A stretch of 64,000 nucleotides of DNA from Nostocales cyanobacterium HT-58-2. Lineage in GTDB: Bacteria > Cyanobacteriota > Cyanobacteriia > Cyanobacteriales > Nostocaceae. The stretch covers positions 6,513,501-6,577,500 of the forward strand of contig CP019636.1 in the NCBI GenBank assembly GCA_002163975.1, read 5' to 3'. Position 1 is the first letter of the stretch. Every line of letters begins with the position of its first letter. The position numbers and the translations under genes were made by a program. This document shows positions 27,248-36,356 of the stretch, one piece after another. Under the pieces are notes generated by a model. The model had not been told where the DNA came from. It was given only the letters and a program-made list of their open reading frames with translations, and ran no database searches.

Positions 27248-27715
27248 ATGAGTGAAAAGAGCGAAGGTTACAAAGTTGTTAGCGATAATCGTCAAGCCCG
27301 TTATTTATACGAAATTCTCGAAACCTACGAAGCTGGTGTTCAGTTGACAGGAACCGAGGTCAAGTCAATCCGTGCAGGTAAAGTCAATCTCCAAGATGGA
27401 TATGCCTTAATCCGTAATGGAGAAGCATGGCTGATTAATGCGCATATCTCACCGTATACTTCGAGTGGGCAGTATTTTAACCATGAACCGCGCCGCACAC
27501 GTAAGCTCCTATTGCACCGTGAGGAAATTCGCAAACTCATTGGCAAAGTAGAACAGCAAGGTTTAACTTTAGTACCCTTGAAGATGTATCTCAAGCGCGG
27601 CTGGGTAAAAGTCAGCATAGCTCTTGCCAGAGGTAAAAAAGTTCATGACAAGCGCGAAGACATCAAACGCCGTCAAGATCAGCGTGAGATGCAACGGGCG
27701 ATGAAGAATTATTAG
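27248..27715 (+). CDS. smpB: SsrA-binding protein SmpB
   Basis: 155 residues, the usual SmpB length. The protein binds tmRNA and brings it to stalled ribosomes for trans-translation. Conserved features are ARYLYEILETYEAGVQLTGT, EVKSIRAGKVNL, SGQYFNHEPRRTRKLLLH, KRGWVKVSIALARGKKVHDK and the basic C-terminal tail KREDIKRRQDQREMQRAMKN. It is transcribed alone. A perfect 8-bp stem-loop follows the stop (27725-27745). Confidence 0.96.
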   Translation: MSEKSEGYKVVSDNRQARYLYEILETYEAGVQLTGTEVKSIRAGKVNLQDGYALIRNGEAWLINAHISPYTSSGQYFNHEPRRTRKLLLHREEIRKLIGKVEQQGLTLVPLKMYLKRGWVKVSIALARGKKVHDKREDIKRRQDQREMQRAMKNY

Positions 27716-27724
27716 TCTTAAGTG

Positions 27725-27745
27725 CTGAGTATGAAGAATACTCAG
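27725..27745 (+). terminator. Stem-loop after smpB
   Basis: CTGAGTAT and ATACTCAG form a perfect 8-bp stem with a 5-nt loop nine bases after the smpB stop. Only a weak T-rich tail follows, so terminator function is tentative. Confidence 0.45.
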
Positions 27746-27960
27746 TATTACTTCTTGCAAGTTGGCAGTTAAAAGTGATGTGGATTGGAATGTAGAGAAA
27801 GAAACTTCCTCTGCTCCTCTGCGACTCTAAAGTGCAAACCTCAGAGTGAAATAGTATTAGATTCTTGAGGGTTATTTCAAATACTGCCACAGGTTAGAAG
27901 AAACTAAACCAAAAATTAGGTACTGTGAGGCTGGTTTGTTAAAATTCGGGAAAGACGCCT

Positions 27961-28680
27961 GTGGTCCCTATCAGAGATGATAATCCTATCACAATCACGC
28001 CATACGTCACTTATGGGTTGATTGCCCTCAATGTTTTGGCTTTTCTTTACGAAGCAAGTCTACCTCCGCAGCAATTAGATACATTTTTACATCTTGCGGC
28101 TGTCGTTCCGCGAGAACTCACTGCAAGTTTTGCAGGAATTTCAGTAAATCAACCAGTGCCAGAATGGGTCAGTTTGATTACTTCTCAATTTTTGCATGGT
28201 GGTTTACTGCATCTAGGCGGTAATATGTTGTTCCTGTGGATTTTTGGTAACAACGTTGAAGACAGATTGGGTCATGTCAAATATCTGTTTTTCTACTTAG
28301 CTTGTGGTGTTTTGGCATCACTGACCCAGTGGTACTTTGCACAAAATTCTTCCATTCCTTCCCTTGGGGCGAGTGGTGCGATTGCTGGCGTTATGGGGGC
28401 ATACATTCTTCGATTTCCCCAAGCGGAAATTCTCGGTATCATTCCTCTAGGCTTTTTCTTTCCCACATTTCGCGTGCCGGCATATTTCTTTTTGGGATTT
28501 TGGTTTATCCAACAAGCTTTCTACGGAATCGCCAGTCTAGAAACACCCACCAACATTGGCATGGAAAGTGGCGGTATCGCTTACTGGGCGCATGCAGGTG
28601 GTTTTCTGTTTGGGGCTATTCTTGGTCCTTTGCTGGGGTTATTCAGCGACAAACAAAGAGAAGAAATTTGGTACAGATAG
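27961..28680 (+). CDS. Rhomboid-family intramembrane serine protease (copy 1)
   Basis: 239 residues with about six membrane helices. The active-site Ser is in SLGASGAIAG and the His in YWAHAGGFLFG; HGGLLHLGGNMLFLWIFGNN is the conserved helix-2 segment. It cleaves membrane proteins within the bilayer. Translation must start at the GTG at 27961 (then GTCCCTATC), since homologues begin VPxRDxNP. A second, closely similar gene follows 143 bp downstream. Natural substrates are unknown. Confidence 0.9.
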   Translation: MVPIRDDNPITITPYVTYGLIALNVLAFLYEASLPPQQLDTFLHLAAVVPRELTASFAGISVNQPVPEWVSLITSQFLHGGLLHLGGNMLFLWIFGNNVEDRLGHVKYLFFYLACGVLASLTQWYFAQNSSIPSLGASGAIAGVMGAYILRFPQAEILGIIPLGFFFPTFRVPAYFFLGFWFIQQAFYGIASLETPTNIGMESGGIAYWAHAGGFLFGAILGPLLGLFSDKQREEIWYR

Positions 28681-28823
28681 TGTAATGCAAGTGCCACAAA
28701 TAGCTTTGGCACTTGTTCTTACCAAATGTAAATTTCTCACGGCAATCAATTTGCAATCAATAACAGCAGGTGAAATTCCTCTCACGATATATTGCAGTTA
28801 ATCAGTAATTAGGAAAAACACCT

Positions 28824-29495
28824 GTGTTTCCCCTATACGACGAAAACCCAACACGAATCACCCCATATATTACTTATGGGTTAATTGGTATAAACGTTTT
28901 AGTTTTTCTTCATGAACTTAGTTTGTCAGATGTACAACTAGAGCAGTTTTTCCGGCTGTATGCAGTAGTGCCACGAGAGTTAACCAATAACTTTGCTGGC
29001 GAGTGGTCCACTTTATTTACGTCACAATTCTTACACGGAGGATGGTGGCACTTAATTTCAAATATGGTATTTCTATGGATTTTTGGTAACAACATTGAAG
29101 ACTGCTTGGGTCATTTTAAGTACCTAGTTTTTTATCTGAGCTGTGGTGCCCTAGCAGCTTTATGTCAGTGGATAATAGATATAAATTCTGGGGTTCCGTC
29201 CTTGGGAGCAAGTGGTGCCATTGCTGGTGTTCTGGGTGCGTACATTATTCGCTTTCCTCATGCAAGAGTGTTCTCATTAGTCTTTTTAGGTTTTTTCATC
29301 ACCACACTTAGAGTTCCTGCACTCGTACTCATAGGTCTTTTCTTTGTTCAGAATATAATATCTGGTCTTGCTAACCTACAAGTAGCCGCTAACATGAGTG
29401 TAGAAACAGGCGGAGTTGCATACTGGGCACATATCGGTGGCTTTGTGTTTGGTGTGATTCTTGGTCCTTTGCTGGGGTTATTTAGGCGCGACTAA
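28824..29495 (+). CDS. Rhomboid-family intramembrane serine protease (copy 2)
   Basis: 223 residues, a tandem paralogue of the gene upstream. It keeps SLGASGAIAGVLGAYI, YWAHIGGFVFGVILGPLLGL and the HGGWWHLISNMVFLWIFGNN segment, so both catalytic residues are present. The start is again GTG (28824), giving MFPLYDENPTRITPY. It is 16 residues shorter than copy 1, partly from a shorter loop before helix 2. A palindromic repeat follows at 29525. Confidence 0.9.
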   Translation: MFPLYDENPTRITPYITYGLIGINVLVFLHELSLSDVQLEQFFRLYAVVPRELTNNFAGEWSTLFTSQFLHGGWWHLISNMVFLWIFGNNIEDCLGHFKYLVFYLSCGALAALCQWIIDINSGVPSLGASGAIAGVLGAYIIRFPHARVFSLVFLGFFITTLRVPALVLIGLFFVQNIISGLANLQVAANMSVETGGVAYWAHIGGFVFGVILGPLLGLFRRD

Positions 29496-29524
29496 GCTGA
29501 TACCGAGTTGCGTTCATAGGTGTC

Positions 29525-29583
29525 ACCTCACCCCCGCCCCTCTCCTTCGCAAGGAGAGGGGTGCCCAGAGGGCGGGGTGAGGT
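29525..29583. repeat. GC-rich dispersed palindrome
   Basis: ACCTCACCCCCGCCCCTCTCC runs into a short TTCGCAA turn, then GGAGAGGGG...GGCGGGGTGAGGT closes the palindrome, with T residues after. This type is very common in Nostocales spacers. It may also end transcription of the rhomboid genes. Confidence 0.75.
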
Positions 29584-29749
29584 TTTTGAATGCAACTTAG
29601 TATGAGTAAACATTAATGAAAAGACAGAGGGATCTGGTTTCTTCCAAAAACCAGGTTTCTTCGTTTAAGGGCTAAAGTGCTTCCTGTACTGTGGGAAGAT
29701 TATTGTTGGGTTACGCCCAGTCAAGAATTTGATGCTGTTGAGCCATGTT

Positions 29750-30856
29750 ATGTTCAAAATATTTAAATCCTGGCTGAATAAGAGCCTAATTGCACTGCTG
29801 CTGGTAAGTCTATTTTTAGGAATAAGCACAGCTGGATGGACTCCCTCTAGCAACGCCGCGCTACCCGCTGGAAATGCGATCACTGACGGCAATGCTTTAC
29901 TGCGGTACGCACTACCTCTAGATAATAAACCTGTGCGGCAACTACAAGCTTCTTTAGAAGACATTGCCACTCAACTGCGAGCAAATCGACGCTGGGGTGC
30001 TGTCTCCAGAGATCTCAGCAAAGCTTCACGAATTCTCGATAAACCCTCCCAACTTCTCGCAAGTGTTCCTGAAGAACGCCAACCTCAAGCTGAAGCTTTG
30101 ATTGCTGAATTAAAATCTGGTATAGGTAACTTGCAAGAAGTCGTTCAAACAAAAGATAAAGAAAAAGTTCGGGAACAACGTGCCAAATTGCTGAGTCTGG
30201 TGGGTCAACTTGAAGAGTCAATGGTGAAGGAATTTCCCTTTGAGATCCCAGATGAATATAGCAATTTACCTCAACTTAAAGGTCGTGCCACTGTAGAGGT
30301 GAAAACTAACAAAGGCAACCTCACTGTTGTTGTTGATGGCTACAGCGCCCCTGTCACCGCTGGGAATTTTGTTGATTTAGTGCAACGAGGTTTCTATGAC
30401 GGCTTAGAATTTACTCGTTCTGAAGAATCCTATGTCTTGCAAACTGGAGATCCACCAGGCAAGGATGTAGGATTTACTGACCCAAAAACGGGTAAATACC
30501 GCGCTATCCCGCTAGAAGTTCTTGTACAAGGTGACAAAGAGCCTACTTACGGTATTACTTTAGAGGATGCTGGTCGTTATACAGATTTACCAGTTCTGCC
30601 TTTCTCGGCTTTTGGTGCTTTGGCGCTAGCGCGTCCTGAACGTGATGTCAATGGTGGTTCTTCACAAATCTTCTTCTTCCTGTTTGAACCGGAACTGACT
30701 CCAGCCGGACGCAACTTGTTAGATGGTCGCTACTCCGTTTTTGGCTATGTCACTGAAGGAAAAGATGTTTTGGATGAACTCAAGGCTGGTGACAGAATTG
30801 AGTCGGCAAAAGTCATTCAAGGGACAGAAAATTTGATTGAGCCGAACGTGGCATAA
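29750..30856 (+). CDS. Cyclophilin-type peptidyl-prolyl isomerase, TLP40/CYP38-like
   Basis: About 368 residues. From the ATG at 29750 the protein has a typical signal peptide (KSWLNKSLIALLLVSLFLGI), so it is probably in the periplasm or thylakoid lumen. A helical N-terminal region (about 50-160; LPLDNKPVRQLQASLEDIA onward) precedes a cyclophilin domain with VDGYSAPVTAGNFVDLV and FYDGLEFTRSE, an arrangement seen in plant TLP40/CYP38, which helps photosystem II assembly. The cyclophilin catalytic Arg region is altered (FTRSE), as in CYP38. Earlier in-frame starts (TTG 29729, ATG 29732) would add a few residues. Confidence 0.82.
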   Translation: MFKIFKSWLNKSLIALLLVSLFLGISTAGWTPSSNAALPAGNAITDGNALLRYALPLDNKPVRQLQASLEDIATQLRANRRWGAVSRDLSKASRILDKPSQLLASVPEERQPQAEALIAELKSGIGNLQEVVQTKDKEKVREQRAKLLSLVGQLEESMVKEFPFEIPDEYSNLPQLKGRATVEVKTNKGNLTVVVDGYSAPVTAGNFVDLVQRGFYDGLEFTRSEESYVLQTGDPPGKDVGFTDPKTGKYRAIPLEVLVQGDKEPTYGITLEDAGRYTDLPVLPFSAFGALALARPERDVNGGSSQIFFFLFEPELTPAGRNLLDGRYSVFGYVTEGKDVLDELKAGDRIESAKVIQGTENLIEPNVA

Positions 30857-31211
30857 GTCTCTGTTACTTTACCTTACGGGAAGACGCCCGAAGAGGGCGT
30901 CTACAGCAAAGAGCGATCGCTCTTTGAGTATTGTTTGTAATAAACCTAAATCATAAGTGTCTCTGGTAAATAAGAAATAAAATTGAATGAAAAGTAAATG
31001 GATATCTAAATCTATAAAAAATAATCTATAAAATAAAAGATTAATATAACTATTATAAATAGAGAAATTGATGCGTTACGCTAAGGCTAACGCATCCTAC
31101 AGAACTGTATGAATAGCTTTTGAAGAAATATAAAATCAAGCAAAAAATAGTAAATTTTCTTAAAATATATATAGGTAAAAGGTAAATTTGTAAGATTACC
31201 AAACACTGGTT
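30857..31211. other. Spacer with three short palindromes
   Basis: 355 bp before uvrC. It holds AGACGCCC/GGGCGTCT (30882-30902), the palindrome AAAGAGCGATCGCTCTTT with a HIP1 core (30908-30925), and GATGCGTTA/TAACGCATC (31070-31096), a dispersed family related to GATGCGTTA repeats in cyanobacteria. The first two may terminate the isomerase gene. No coding sequence was found. Confidence 0.65.
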
Positions 31212-33089
31212 GTGACAACATCTGCTCAAACAGTATCACTAGTCAAAGACCCAGAACGCTTAGAAAGCCGACTGCAAGAAATTCCGCCGGAACCAGGAGT
31301 TTATTTGATGCGGGATGGAAGCGATCGCATCATATACATAGGCAAATCGCGGAAGTTGCGATCGCGTGTTCGTTCATATTTTCGAGACTCCCAAAGACTC
31401 AGCGAACGTATCGCGACAATGGTCAAACAGGTGACAGAAATTGAATTTATTGTCACCGATACCGAAACCGAAGCTTTGGCGCTGGAAGCCAACCTTATCA
31501 AGCAGCACCAGCCATACTTCAATGTACTACTCAAAGATGATAAAAAATATCCTTACGTCTGCATTACGTGGTCAGAAAATTATCCGCGTATTTTTATTAC
31601 TCGTAAACGTCAATTAGGGAAAGAAAAAGATAAATTTTACGGACCTTATACTGATTCTCGCCTACTGCGGGAGATATTGCGTTTGTGCAAGCGTATCTTC
31701 CCTTTGCGACAACGTCCTCAGCCATTGTTCAAAGACCGTCCTTGCTTGAATTACGATTTAGGACGCTGTCCTGGTGTGTGTCAAGCTTTGATTTCACCAG
31801 AAGAATACCGCAAAACTGTGCAAAAAGTGGCGATGGTTTTCCAAGGTCGAGGTCAAGAACTCATCGAGACTTTGACAGAACAAATGCAAAAAGCTGCGGA
31901 GGCTTTGAACTTTGAGTCAGCTGCACGGATTCGTGACCAAATTGCTGGGTTAAAATCCCTGAATGCTGACCAAAAAGTATCCTTACCAGATGATACAGTC
32001 TCCCGTGATGCGATCGCACTCTCGGCTGATGAACAACTCGCTTGCATTCAAGTATTCCAGATTCGGGCTGGGCAATTGGTCGGACGCTTGGCATTTGTGG
32101 CGGATGCTCACGCTGAACCAGGTGCTATCTTACAAAGAGTGTTGGAAGAGCATTATCAAACTGCTGACTCGGTGGAAATTCCTACAGAGATTTTGGTACA
32201 ACACGAATTACCAGAAGGGGAGATATTAGCGGATGTCCTGACTCAGCGTAAGGGAAGAAAAGTTACCATTTTGAATCCTCAGCGACAAGTCAAGGCAGAA
32301 TTAATAGAGATGGTAGAGCGAAATGCTCAATACGAGTTGCAAAGAATGCAAAAATTGGGCGATCGCAATCAAGAAGCGATGCATGATTTAGCCACCATTC
32401 TCGATTTACCCGACTTACCCCACCGGATTGAGGGTTACGACATTTCCCATATTCAAGGGTCAAATGCAGTCGCTTCCCAAGTCGTATTTACTGACGGTTT
32501 ACCCGCCAAGCAGCACTATCGCCATTACAAAATCAAAAATCCCACAGTCACAATAGGACACTCAGATGATTTTGCAAGTCTTGCTGAAGTCATCCAGCGT
32601 CGCTTTCGCAAGTATCTGGAAGATCCACAATTACAGCGAGTCGGAAGTTCTGATTGGCCTGACGTGGTTATGATAGATGGTGGTAAAGGTCAGTTGTCAT
32701 CTGTTGTCGCAGTTTTGCAAGAAATGAATTTATTGGAAGATTTGCGAGTTGTCAGTTTGGCAAAACGGCGAGAAGAAATCTTTTTACCAGGAGAATCTGA
32801 ACCATTAGAAACCGATGCAGAACAACCAGGAGTGCAACTTTTGCGGCGCTTGCGAGATGAGGCGCATCGATTCGCCGTGAGTTTTCATCGACAACAGCGC
32901 AGTGATAAATTGAAGCGATCGCGTCTAGATGAAATTCCTGGTTTAGGACACCATCGACAAAAGCAGCTTTTAGGACATTTTCGCTCGGTAGATTATATTC
33001 GGCAAGCGACACCCGCACAAATTGCTGAAGTTCCGGGTATCGGTCCACGCTTGGCGCAAGAAATCTACGATTATTTTCATCCCTCTTGA
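31212..33089 (+). CDS. uvrC: Excinuclease ABC subunit C
   Basis: 625 residues, full length. The N-terminal GIY-YIG nuclease domain begins IPPEPGVYLMRDGSDRIIYI and makes the 3' cut; a Cys cluster (CLNYDLGRCPGVC) lies at about 180; the UVR motif for UvrB is near 205-240; the RNase H-like C-terminal nuclease has GYDISHIQGSNAV and VVMIDGGKGQ for the 5' cut; helix-hairpin-helix motifs (IPGLGHHRQKQLL and VPGIGPRLAQEI) end the protein. The start is GTG at 31212. It acts with UvrA and UvrB in nucleotide excision repair. The region after it is decayed mobile DNA. Confidence 0.96.
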   Translation: MTTSAQTVSLVKDPERLESRLQEIPPEPGVYLMRDGSDRIIYIGKSRKLRSRVRSYFRDSQRLSERIATMVKQVTEIEFIVTDTETEALALEANLIKQHQPYFNVLLKDDKKYPYVCITWSENYPRIFITRKRQLGKEKDKFYGPYTDSRLLREILRLCKRIFPLRQRPQPLFKDRPCLNYDLGRCPGVCQALISPEEYRKTVQKVAMVFQGRGQELIETLTEQMQKAAEALNFESAARIRDQIAGLKSLNADQKVSLPDDTVSRDAIALSADEQLACIQVFQIRAGQLVGRLAFVADAHAEPGAILQRVLEEHYQTADSVEIPTEILVQHELPEGEILADVLTQRKGRKVTILNPQRQVKAELIEMVERNAQYELQRMQKLGDRNQEAMHDLATILDLPDLPHRIEGYDISHIQGSNAVASQVVFTDGLPAKQHYRHYKIKNPTVTIGHSDDFASLAEVIQRRFRKYLEDPQLQRVGSSDWPDVVMIDGGKGQLSSVVAVLQEMNLLEDLRVVSLAKRREEIFLPGESEPLETDAEQPGVQLLRRLRDEAHRFAVSFHRQQRSDKLKRSRLDEIPGLGHHRQKQLLGHFRSVDYIRQATPAQIAEVPGIGPRLAQEIYDYFHPS

Positions 33090-33297
33090 GTGGATGCACA
33101 CAGCATTTGATGTGTTTTTAGTCGCAGTCCCAAATGAAAATAGTGATATTATTGCGACTGGCTTTGGGCGCAGTGTCGGGAGTAATGTTCAAATCAATGC
33201 ACTGGGTGAAAAATGAAGAAGGGGAGATTATTCTGACGGCGAATTTACCCACTCTCACACTGAATAGTTCAAGGTTTACAGCAATTAAAGCAGAAAG

Positions 33298-33383
33298 CCC
33301 ACACCTTAAAGGTGTGGGGACGCCAGACACCTACGGAGGAGCCAGTGCGTTGCGCGGGTTCCCCGCGTTGTAGCACCTGGCGT
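33298..33383. repeat. Two adjoining palindromes
   Basis: CCCACACCTT/AAGGTGTGGG (33298-33318) is followed at once by a larger structure bounded by ACGCCAG and CTGGCGT (33320-33383), with an inner CGCGGG/CCCGCG hairpin. They resemble the ends and dispersed repeats of cyanobacterial IS elements. They mark the start of the mobile-DNA remnant region. Confidence 0.6.
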
Positions 33384-33582
33384 GTTTCCCCAAGTGGAGC
33401 ATCTGGCGTTGGAAACCCTCCTTCAGTGCTGACTCATGAATGCGTTGTAGCTTTAGCTGCCGTGCCCATGTTTCAACGAATTCGGACAAACTGAGTTTCT
33501 CAACCGCCGCCGCTTCTTGAAGGTTTTGATAGGCTGTGTCCGTTAACCCAATGGCTCGCTTCTTCTTAATTCCTTCATACAA
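33331..33582 (-). CDS. Short ribbon-helix-helix-like ORF, possibly a broken fragment
   Basis: 83 residues from a TTG codon. The first 45 residues (KKRAIGLTDTAYQNLQEAAA then SLSEFVETWARQL) look like an Arc/CopG-type DNA-binding motif of the kind found in antitoxins. The rest runs through the palindromic repeat at 33320-33383 and is probably not native protein. No ribosome site is visible, and no partner toxin is next to it. It may be the surviving front of a gene cut by the repeat or by the element at 33650. Confidence 0.3.
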   Translation of the reverse strand: MYEGIKKKRAIGLTDTAYQNLQEAAAVEKLSLSEFVETWARQLKLQRIHESALKEGFQRQMLHLGKHARCYNAGNPRNALAPP

Positions 33583-33649
33583 AATAGGTACGTTCTTTCA
33601 TCTTTTCTTGCCCATTTCGCGAATCTTTAGTTCTTGGTGTTATACTAAT

Positions 33650-34010
33650 GAGAGCGACAGGTGAAAGTCCAAGACAGGGTGTCCGGCAAATAGGGTTGAG
33701 CCTTTTGGCAGACAGTACCCCACTCCGTGGTCGAATCACAATACTTGCTGCTCGGTGGCGAAGTCGAGTGAAAACATAGCCAGAGTTTCTAACACAAACC
33801 AAATCCAGAAAAAGCAAAATAATTTCAGAAATTAAGGTATCGTGGGGCGCACGAAAACCAGGGAAATGACAGAACCAGCTTTTAAAGCACTGTCTACAAG
33901 TACCTAACGCTTGGGGATGATGAAGCCCTCTGGGGCTATCTAAATCAAGCTCAAAACTTGGTTCAATAGAACGGGTTTTTGGTTTGAGGACTGCTCGCAA
34001 GAGATAGATA
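33650..34010 (+). mobile_element. Possible decayed group II intron 5' region
   Basis: The stretch beginning GAGAGCGACAGGTGAAAGTC and continuing with GGCAGACAGTACCCCACTCC and CACAATACTTGCTGCTC looks like the start of domain I in cyanobacterial group II introns as I remember them. No reverse transcriptase/maturase reading frame and no domain V hairpin is visible, so it would be a truncated, inactive remnant. The identification rests on recalled similarity, and an insertion-sequence remnant is the alternative. A 141-residue frame on the other strand covers the same bases but has no protein-like character. Confidence 0.35.
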
Positions 34011-34100
34011 GTTTGAAGGTACGTCGATGAACCAAGAATCCCACGGCTTTACACCACATTGGAGCGAAGCGAAATGTGGTACCCGTTGGAGCGTCAATTC
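34011..34100 (+). mobile_element. Possible IS200/IS605-type end with hairpin
   Basis: GATGAACCAAGAATCCCACG followed by a hairpin (ACCACATT ... AATGTGGT) and GGAGCGTCAA recalls the right-end palindrome that follows tnpB in cyanobacterial IS605 elements. No tnpA or tnpB gene is present, so it would be a leftover end. Confidence 0.35.
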
Positions 34101-34222
34101 TGCTTCTTGCAGTGCCAAGGGCGAAGCTTAGTAAGAAGGTTTATTCGGCTGCGCCATAACTGAATACTGTATCGAGTGAAAAAAAGTGATGGGTAATTAA
34201 TACTCAGGAAAAACCCATGACT

Positions 34223-34256
34223 CATTACCCATTACCCATTACCCATTACCCATTAC
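34223..34256 (+). repeat. Heptamer short tandem repeat (CATTACC)n
   Basis: Four perfect CATTACC units and a fifth ending CATTACT lie in tandem. Such heptamers are the STRR type typical of heterocystous cyanobacterial spacers. Confidence 0.9.
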
Positions 34257-34895
34257 TAAAAACCAGATTAACAAACATAGCCAATCGAGTTAATCTCTGT
34301 AATTGGAATTTTTCCTTAATTTTTTCAATACAATTTAATTTTCTTATCAATAAGAAACAAACATTAATAAAATATAAAAATTAATATTTTGTTACTCATA
34401 TTCGGGTTAGATAGACTTGTATACTCTTACTTTTTGGATATATCTATAGGTTATAGCCATTAGTTTAAAAGTCTACCTGTTAAGGGTTGATTTTCTAATC
34501 ACATTTAAAATATACCAATTGACAGTAAAGACTCACTACATAGAACGGGTTGAGAGCTTCAGCTTTACATAAAGTGGAGCCTGATTGTTAGTCAAGCAAT
34601 AATGAGTTTTTAACTATTTATTGCAAATACCACTTTAAAAAAAACTGACACAGCTTGGAGCAGAATATCCAAATTTGGAATAACTACAAATAAGATAGTC
34701 TCAAGGTATGAGTGATTGGGATCACGAATATTCTAGTTAAACTAGAATTAGTATAGATGTTTTATATATCCCTAGTTGGATAGCACTCACCTTTCAAATG
34801 AGGATAATGAAGAAAATATAAAGAATAAAGAACAAGCTAGATTTGCAGATTTCATTTATGCTTTTTCAAAAAATTGTGAATTCAAGGGTTTTAAA
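34257..34895. other. AT-rich spacer upstream of the small zinc-ribbon gene
   Basis: About 640 bp. No convincing gene or RNA was recognised. An in-frame TTG at 34776 could lengthen the downstream protein by 40 residues, but that stretch has no conserved look. The promoter of the downstream gene should be here. Confidence 0.5.
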
Positions 34896-35075
34896 ATGCA
34901 GATAGTACAAAAAATTCGCTGCCCAAACTGTGGTAGCGAAGGTGAAAGGCACTATTTATCTCATAGTCAACTGACTCGGACGCAATGTCCAATGTGTGAT
35001 TACTTGATGATCAGTTGCACGCGGACTGGCAAAGTTATTGAGGCTTATGCTCCAGGTATTCATGCACAACGTTAG
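34896..35075 (+). CDS. Small zinc-ribbon protein
   Basis: 59 residues from ATG 34896, with an AAGGG ribosome site about ten bases upstream. Two Cys pairs (IRCPNCGSEGERHY and TQCPMCDYLM) form a probable zinc ribbon; a third Cys lies in ISCTRTGKVIEAYAPG. Homologues of this length and ending are found in Nostocales, sometimes labelled as PriA-like, which a protein this small cannot be. It could bind nucleic acid or a protein partner; the role is unknown. It converges on rlmN across a long stem-loop. Confidence 0.75.
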   Translation: MQIVQKIRCPNCGSEGERHYLSHSQLTRTQCPMCDYLMISCTRTGKVIEAYAPGIHAQR

Positions 35076-35107
35076 CTGATATAAAACTGTATTCCCTCTT
35101 AAAGACT

Positions 35108-35170
35108 GATGGGGAGGTTGGGAGAATTTAACTCTAGTTTTCTCAATCACCCCATCTCTTTGTTTTTAGT
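35108..35170. terminator. Bidirectional terminator between the zinc-ribbon gene and rlmN
   Basis: GATGGGG (35108-35114) pairs with CCCCATC (35150-35156), and the inner arms GGAGAA and TTCTC extend the stem to about 16 bp with small bulges. A TTTGTTTTTAG tail follows on the plus strand, with a short T-run on the minus side. Confidence 0.65.
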
Positions 35171-35174
35171 GAAA

Positions 35175-36266
35175 TTATGATAACTTCGTTTGATTTTTTG
35201 CTCGTAGTTGTCCGCAAGCTGCATCGGCTTCTAAACCACGAGAGTAGCGAACACTCACTGCAATTTGTTGCTGTTTAAGGACTTTGACAAAAGCTTGAAT
35301 CCGATTTTGGTTGGGGCGTTTGTAATCTGCTTCTTGTATAGGATTGTATGGAATCAAATTCACATGGCTTTGAAAGCCACGTAGGCGTTGTGCCAATTCC
35401 AACGCGTGTTCTGGCAAATCATTAACACCAGCTAGGAGAATATATTCAAAAGTAACACGGCGCCCAGTGATTTCCACATACTCCCGACACTCAGCAAGCA
35501 AATCTTCTATGGGATAGGGACGAGCACTAGGAATAAGTTGTTCTCGCAGTGCTTGGTTAGGAGCATGGAGACTCACAGCAAGAGTCACTTGAAACTGGTG
35601 TTGAGCTAACTGACGAATGCGATCGCGAATCCCAACAGTTGAGACAGTAAGGTTACGCTGTCCAATCCCCACGTCTTGATTTAAAGATTTGATGGCTCCT
35701 ATAAGATGGTCTGTATTCAACAACGGTTCACCCATGCCCATAAAAACCACATGACTCACCCGCTGTTGAAAATCCTCCTGAACCGTCAACACCTGATCGA
35801 CAATTTCATGACGGGCAAGATTGCGCTTATAGCCTCCTTTGCCAGTAGCGCAGAAATCACACGCCATTGGGCAACCCACTTGACTAGAAACGCAAACCGT
35901 TAGGCGCTTTTCTGTAGGAATACCCACACTTTCGATAATTTGACCATCTGCCAGTTGTAAAAGATATTTAACAGTATCATCGGAGGCAACAGAGCGGTAG
36001 TGTATATTTGAGCGCCCGATAGGAATTTCTGCAACATCTGCACGCCATTGTTTAGGAAAGACAGAGATATCACAAAGAGTGCGTACTCCCTTTTGATAGA
36101 TCCAATCGTGTAGTTGCTTTCCCCTGTAGGCTGGTTGTCCCTGCTGCTGCACCCACGCCGTTAATTCCTCTAAACTAGCGCCGAGAAGTGGTGGAATAGA
36201 GATGTTCGGTTGTTGCAGAGTATGACTTTTAGGGGAGGGGAGTACAGAGACAGACTTAGCAGACAT
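35175..36266 (-). CDS. rlmN: Dual-specificity 23S rRNA/tRNA adenine C2-methyltransferase RlmN
   Basis: 363 residues, a radical SAM enzyme that methylates A2503 of 23S rRNA and A37 of some tRNAs. The CxxxCxxC cluster is CPMACDFCATG (about 131-141). QVGCPMACDFCATGKGGYKR and VVFMGMGEPLLN are family signatures, and a Cys near the C-terminus (DAACGQL) is the partner residue. It is transcribed alone between a bidirectional terminator and a 90-bp gap to the alkyltransferase-like gene. Confidence 0.95.
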   Translation of the reverse strand: MSAKSVSVLPSPKSHTLQQPNISIPPLLGASLEELTAWVQQQGQPAYRGKQLHDWIYQKGVRTLCDISVFPKQWRADVAEIPIGRSNIHYRSVASDDTVKYLLQLADGQIIESVGIPTEKRLTVCVSSQVGCPMACDFCATGKGGYKRNLARHEIVDQVLTVQEDFQQRVSHVVFMGMGEPLLNTDHLIGAIKSLNQDVGIGQRNLTVSTVGIRDRIRQLAQHQFQVTLAVSLHAPNQALREQLIPSARPYPIEDLLAECREYVEITGRRVTFEYILLAGVNDLPEHALELAQRLRGFQSHVNLIPYNPIQEADYKRPNQNRIQAFVKVLKQQQIAVSVRYSRGLEADAACGQLRAKNQTKLS

Positions 36267-36356
36267 GGTAGTTAAGAAATTTGCCTTGAATCTTTATGGT
36301 AGGCGATCACTGCTCTTGTTGCCTGGATTTACTGTTGCGGTTTTCAACACTTTTGT

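Noticed and set aside
33134..33373. 79-residue plus-strand frame after uvrC
   Set aside because: Only a loose protein-like look at its start; its end runs through palindromic repeats, and no family could be named.
33575..34000. 141-residue minus-strand reading frame opposite the intron-like segment
   Set aside because: The product has no recognisable domain, is rich in residues typical of antisense reading, and lies over a sequence better explained as decayed mobile DNA.
34200..34260. CATTACC repeats considered as part of a CRISPR array
   Set aside because: The units are seven bases long and directly adjacent with no spacers, so this is a short tandem repeat.
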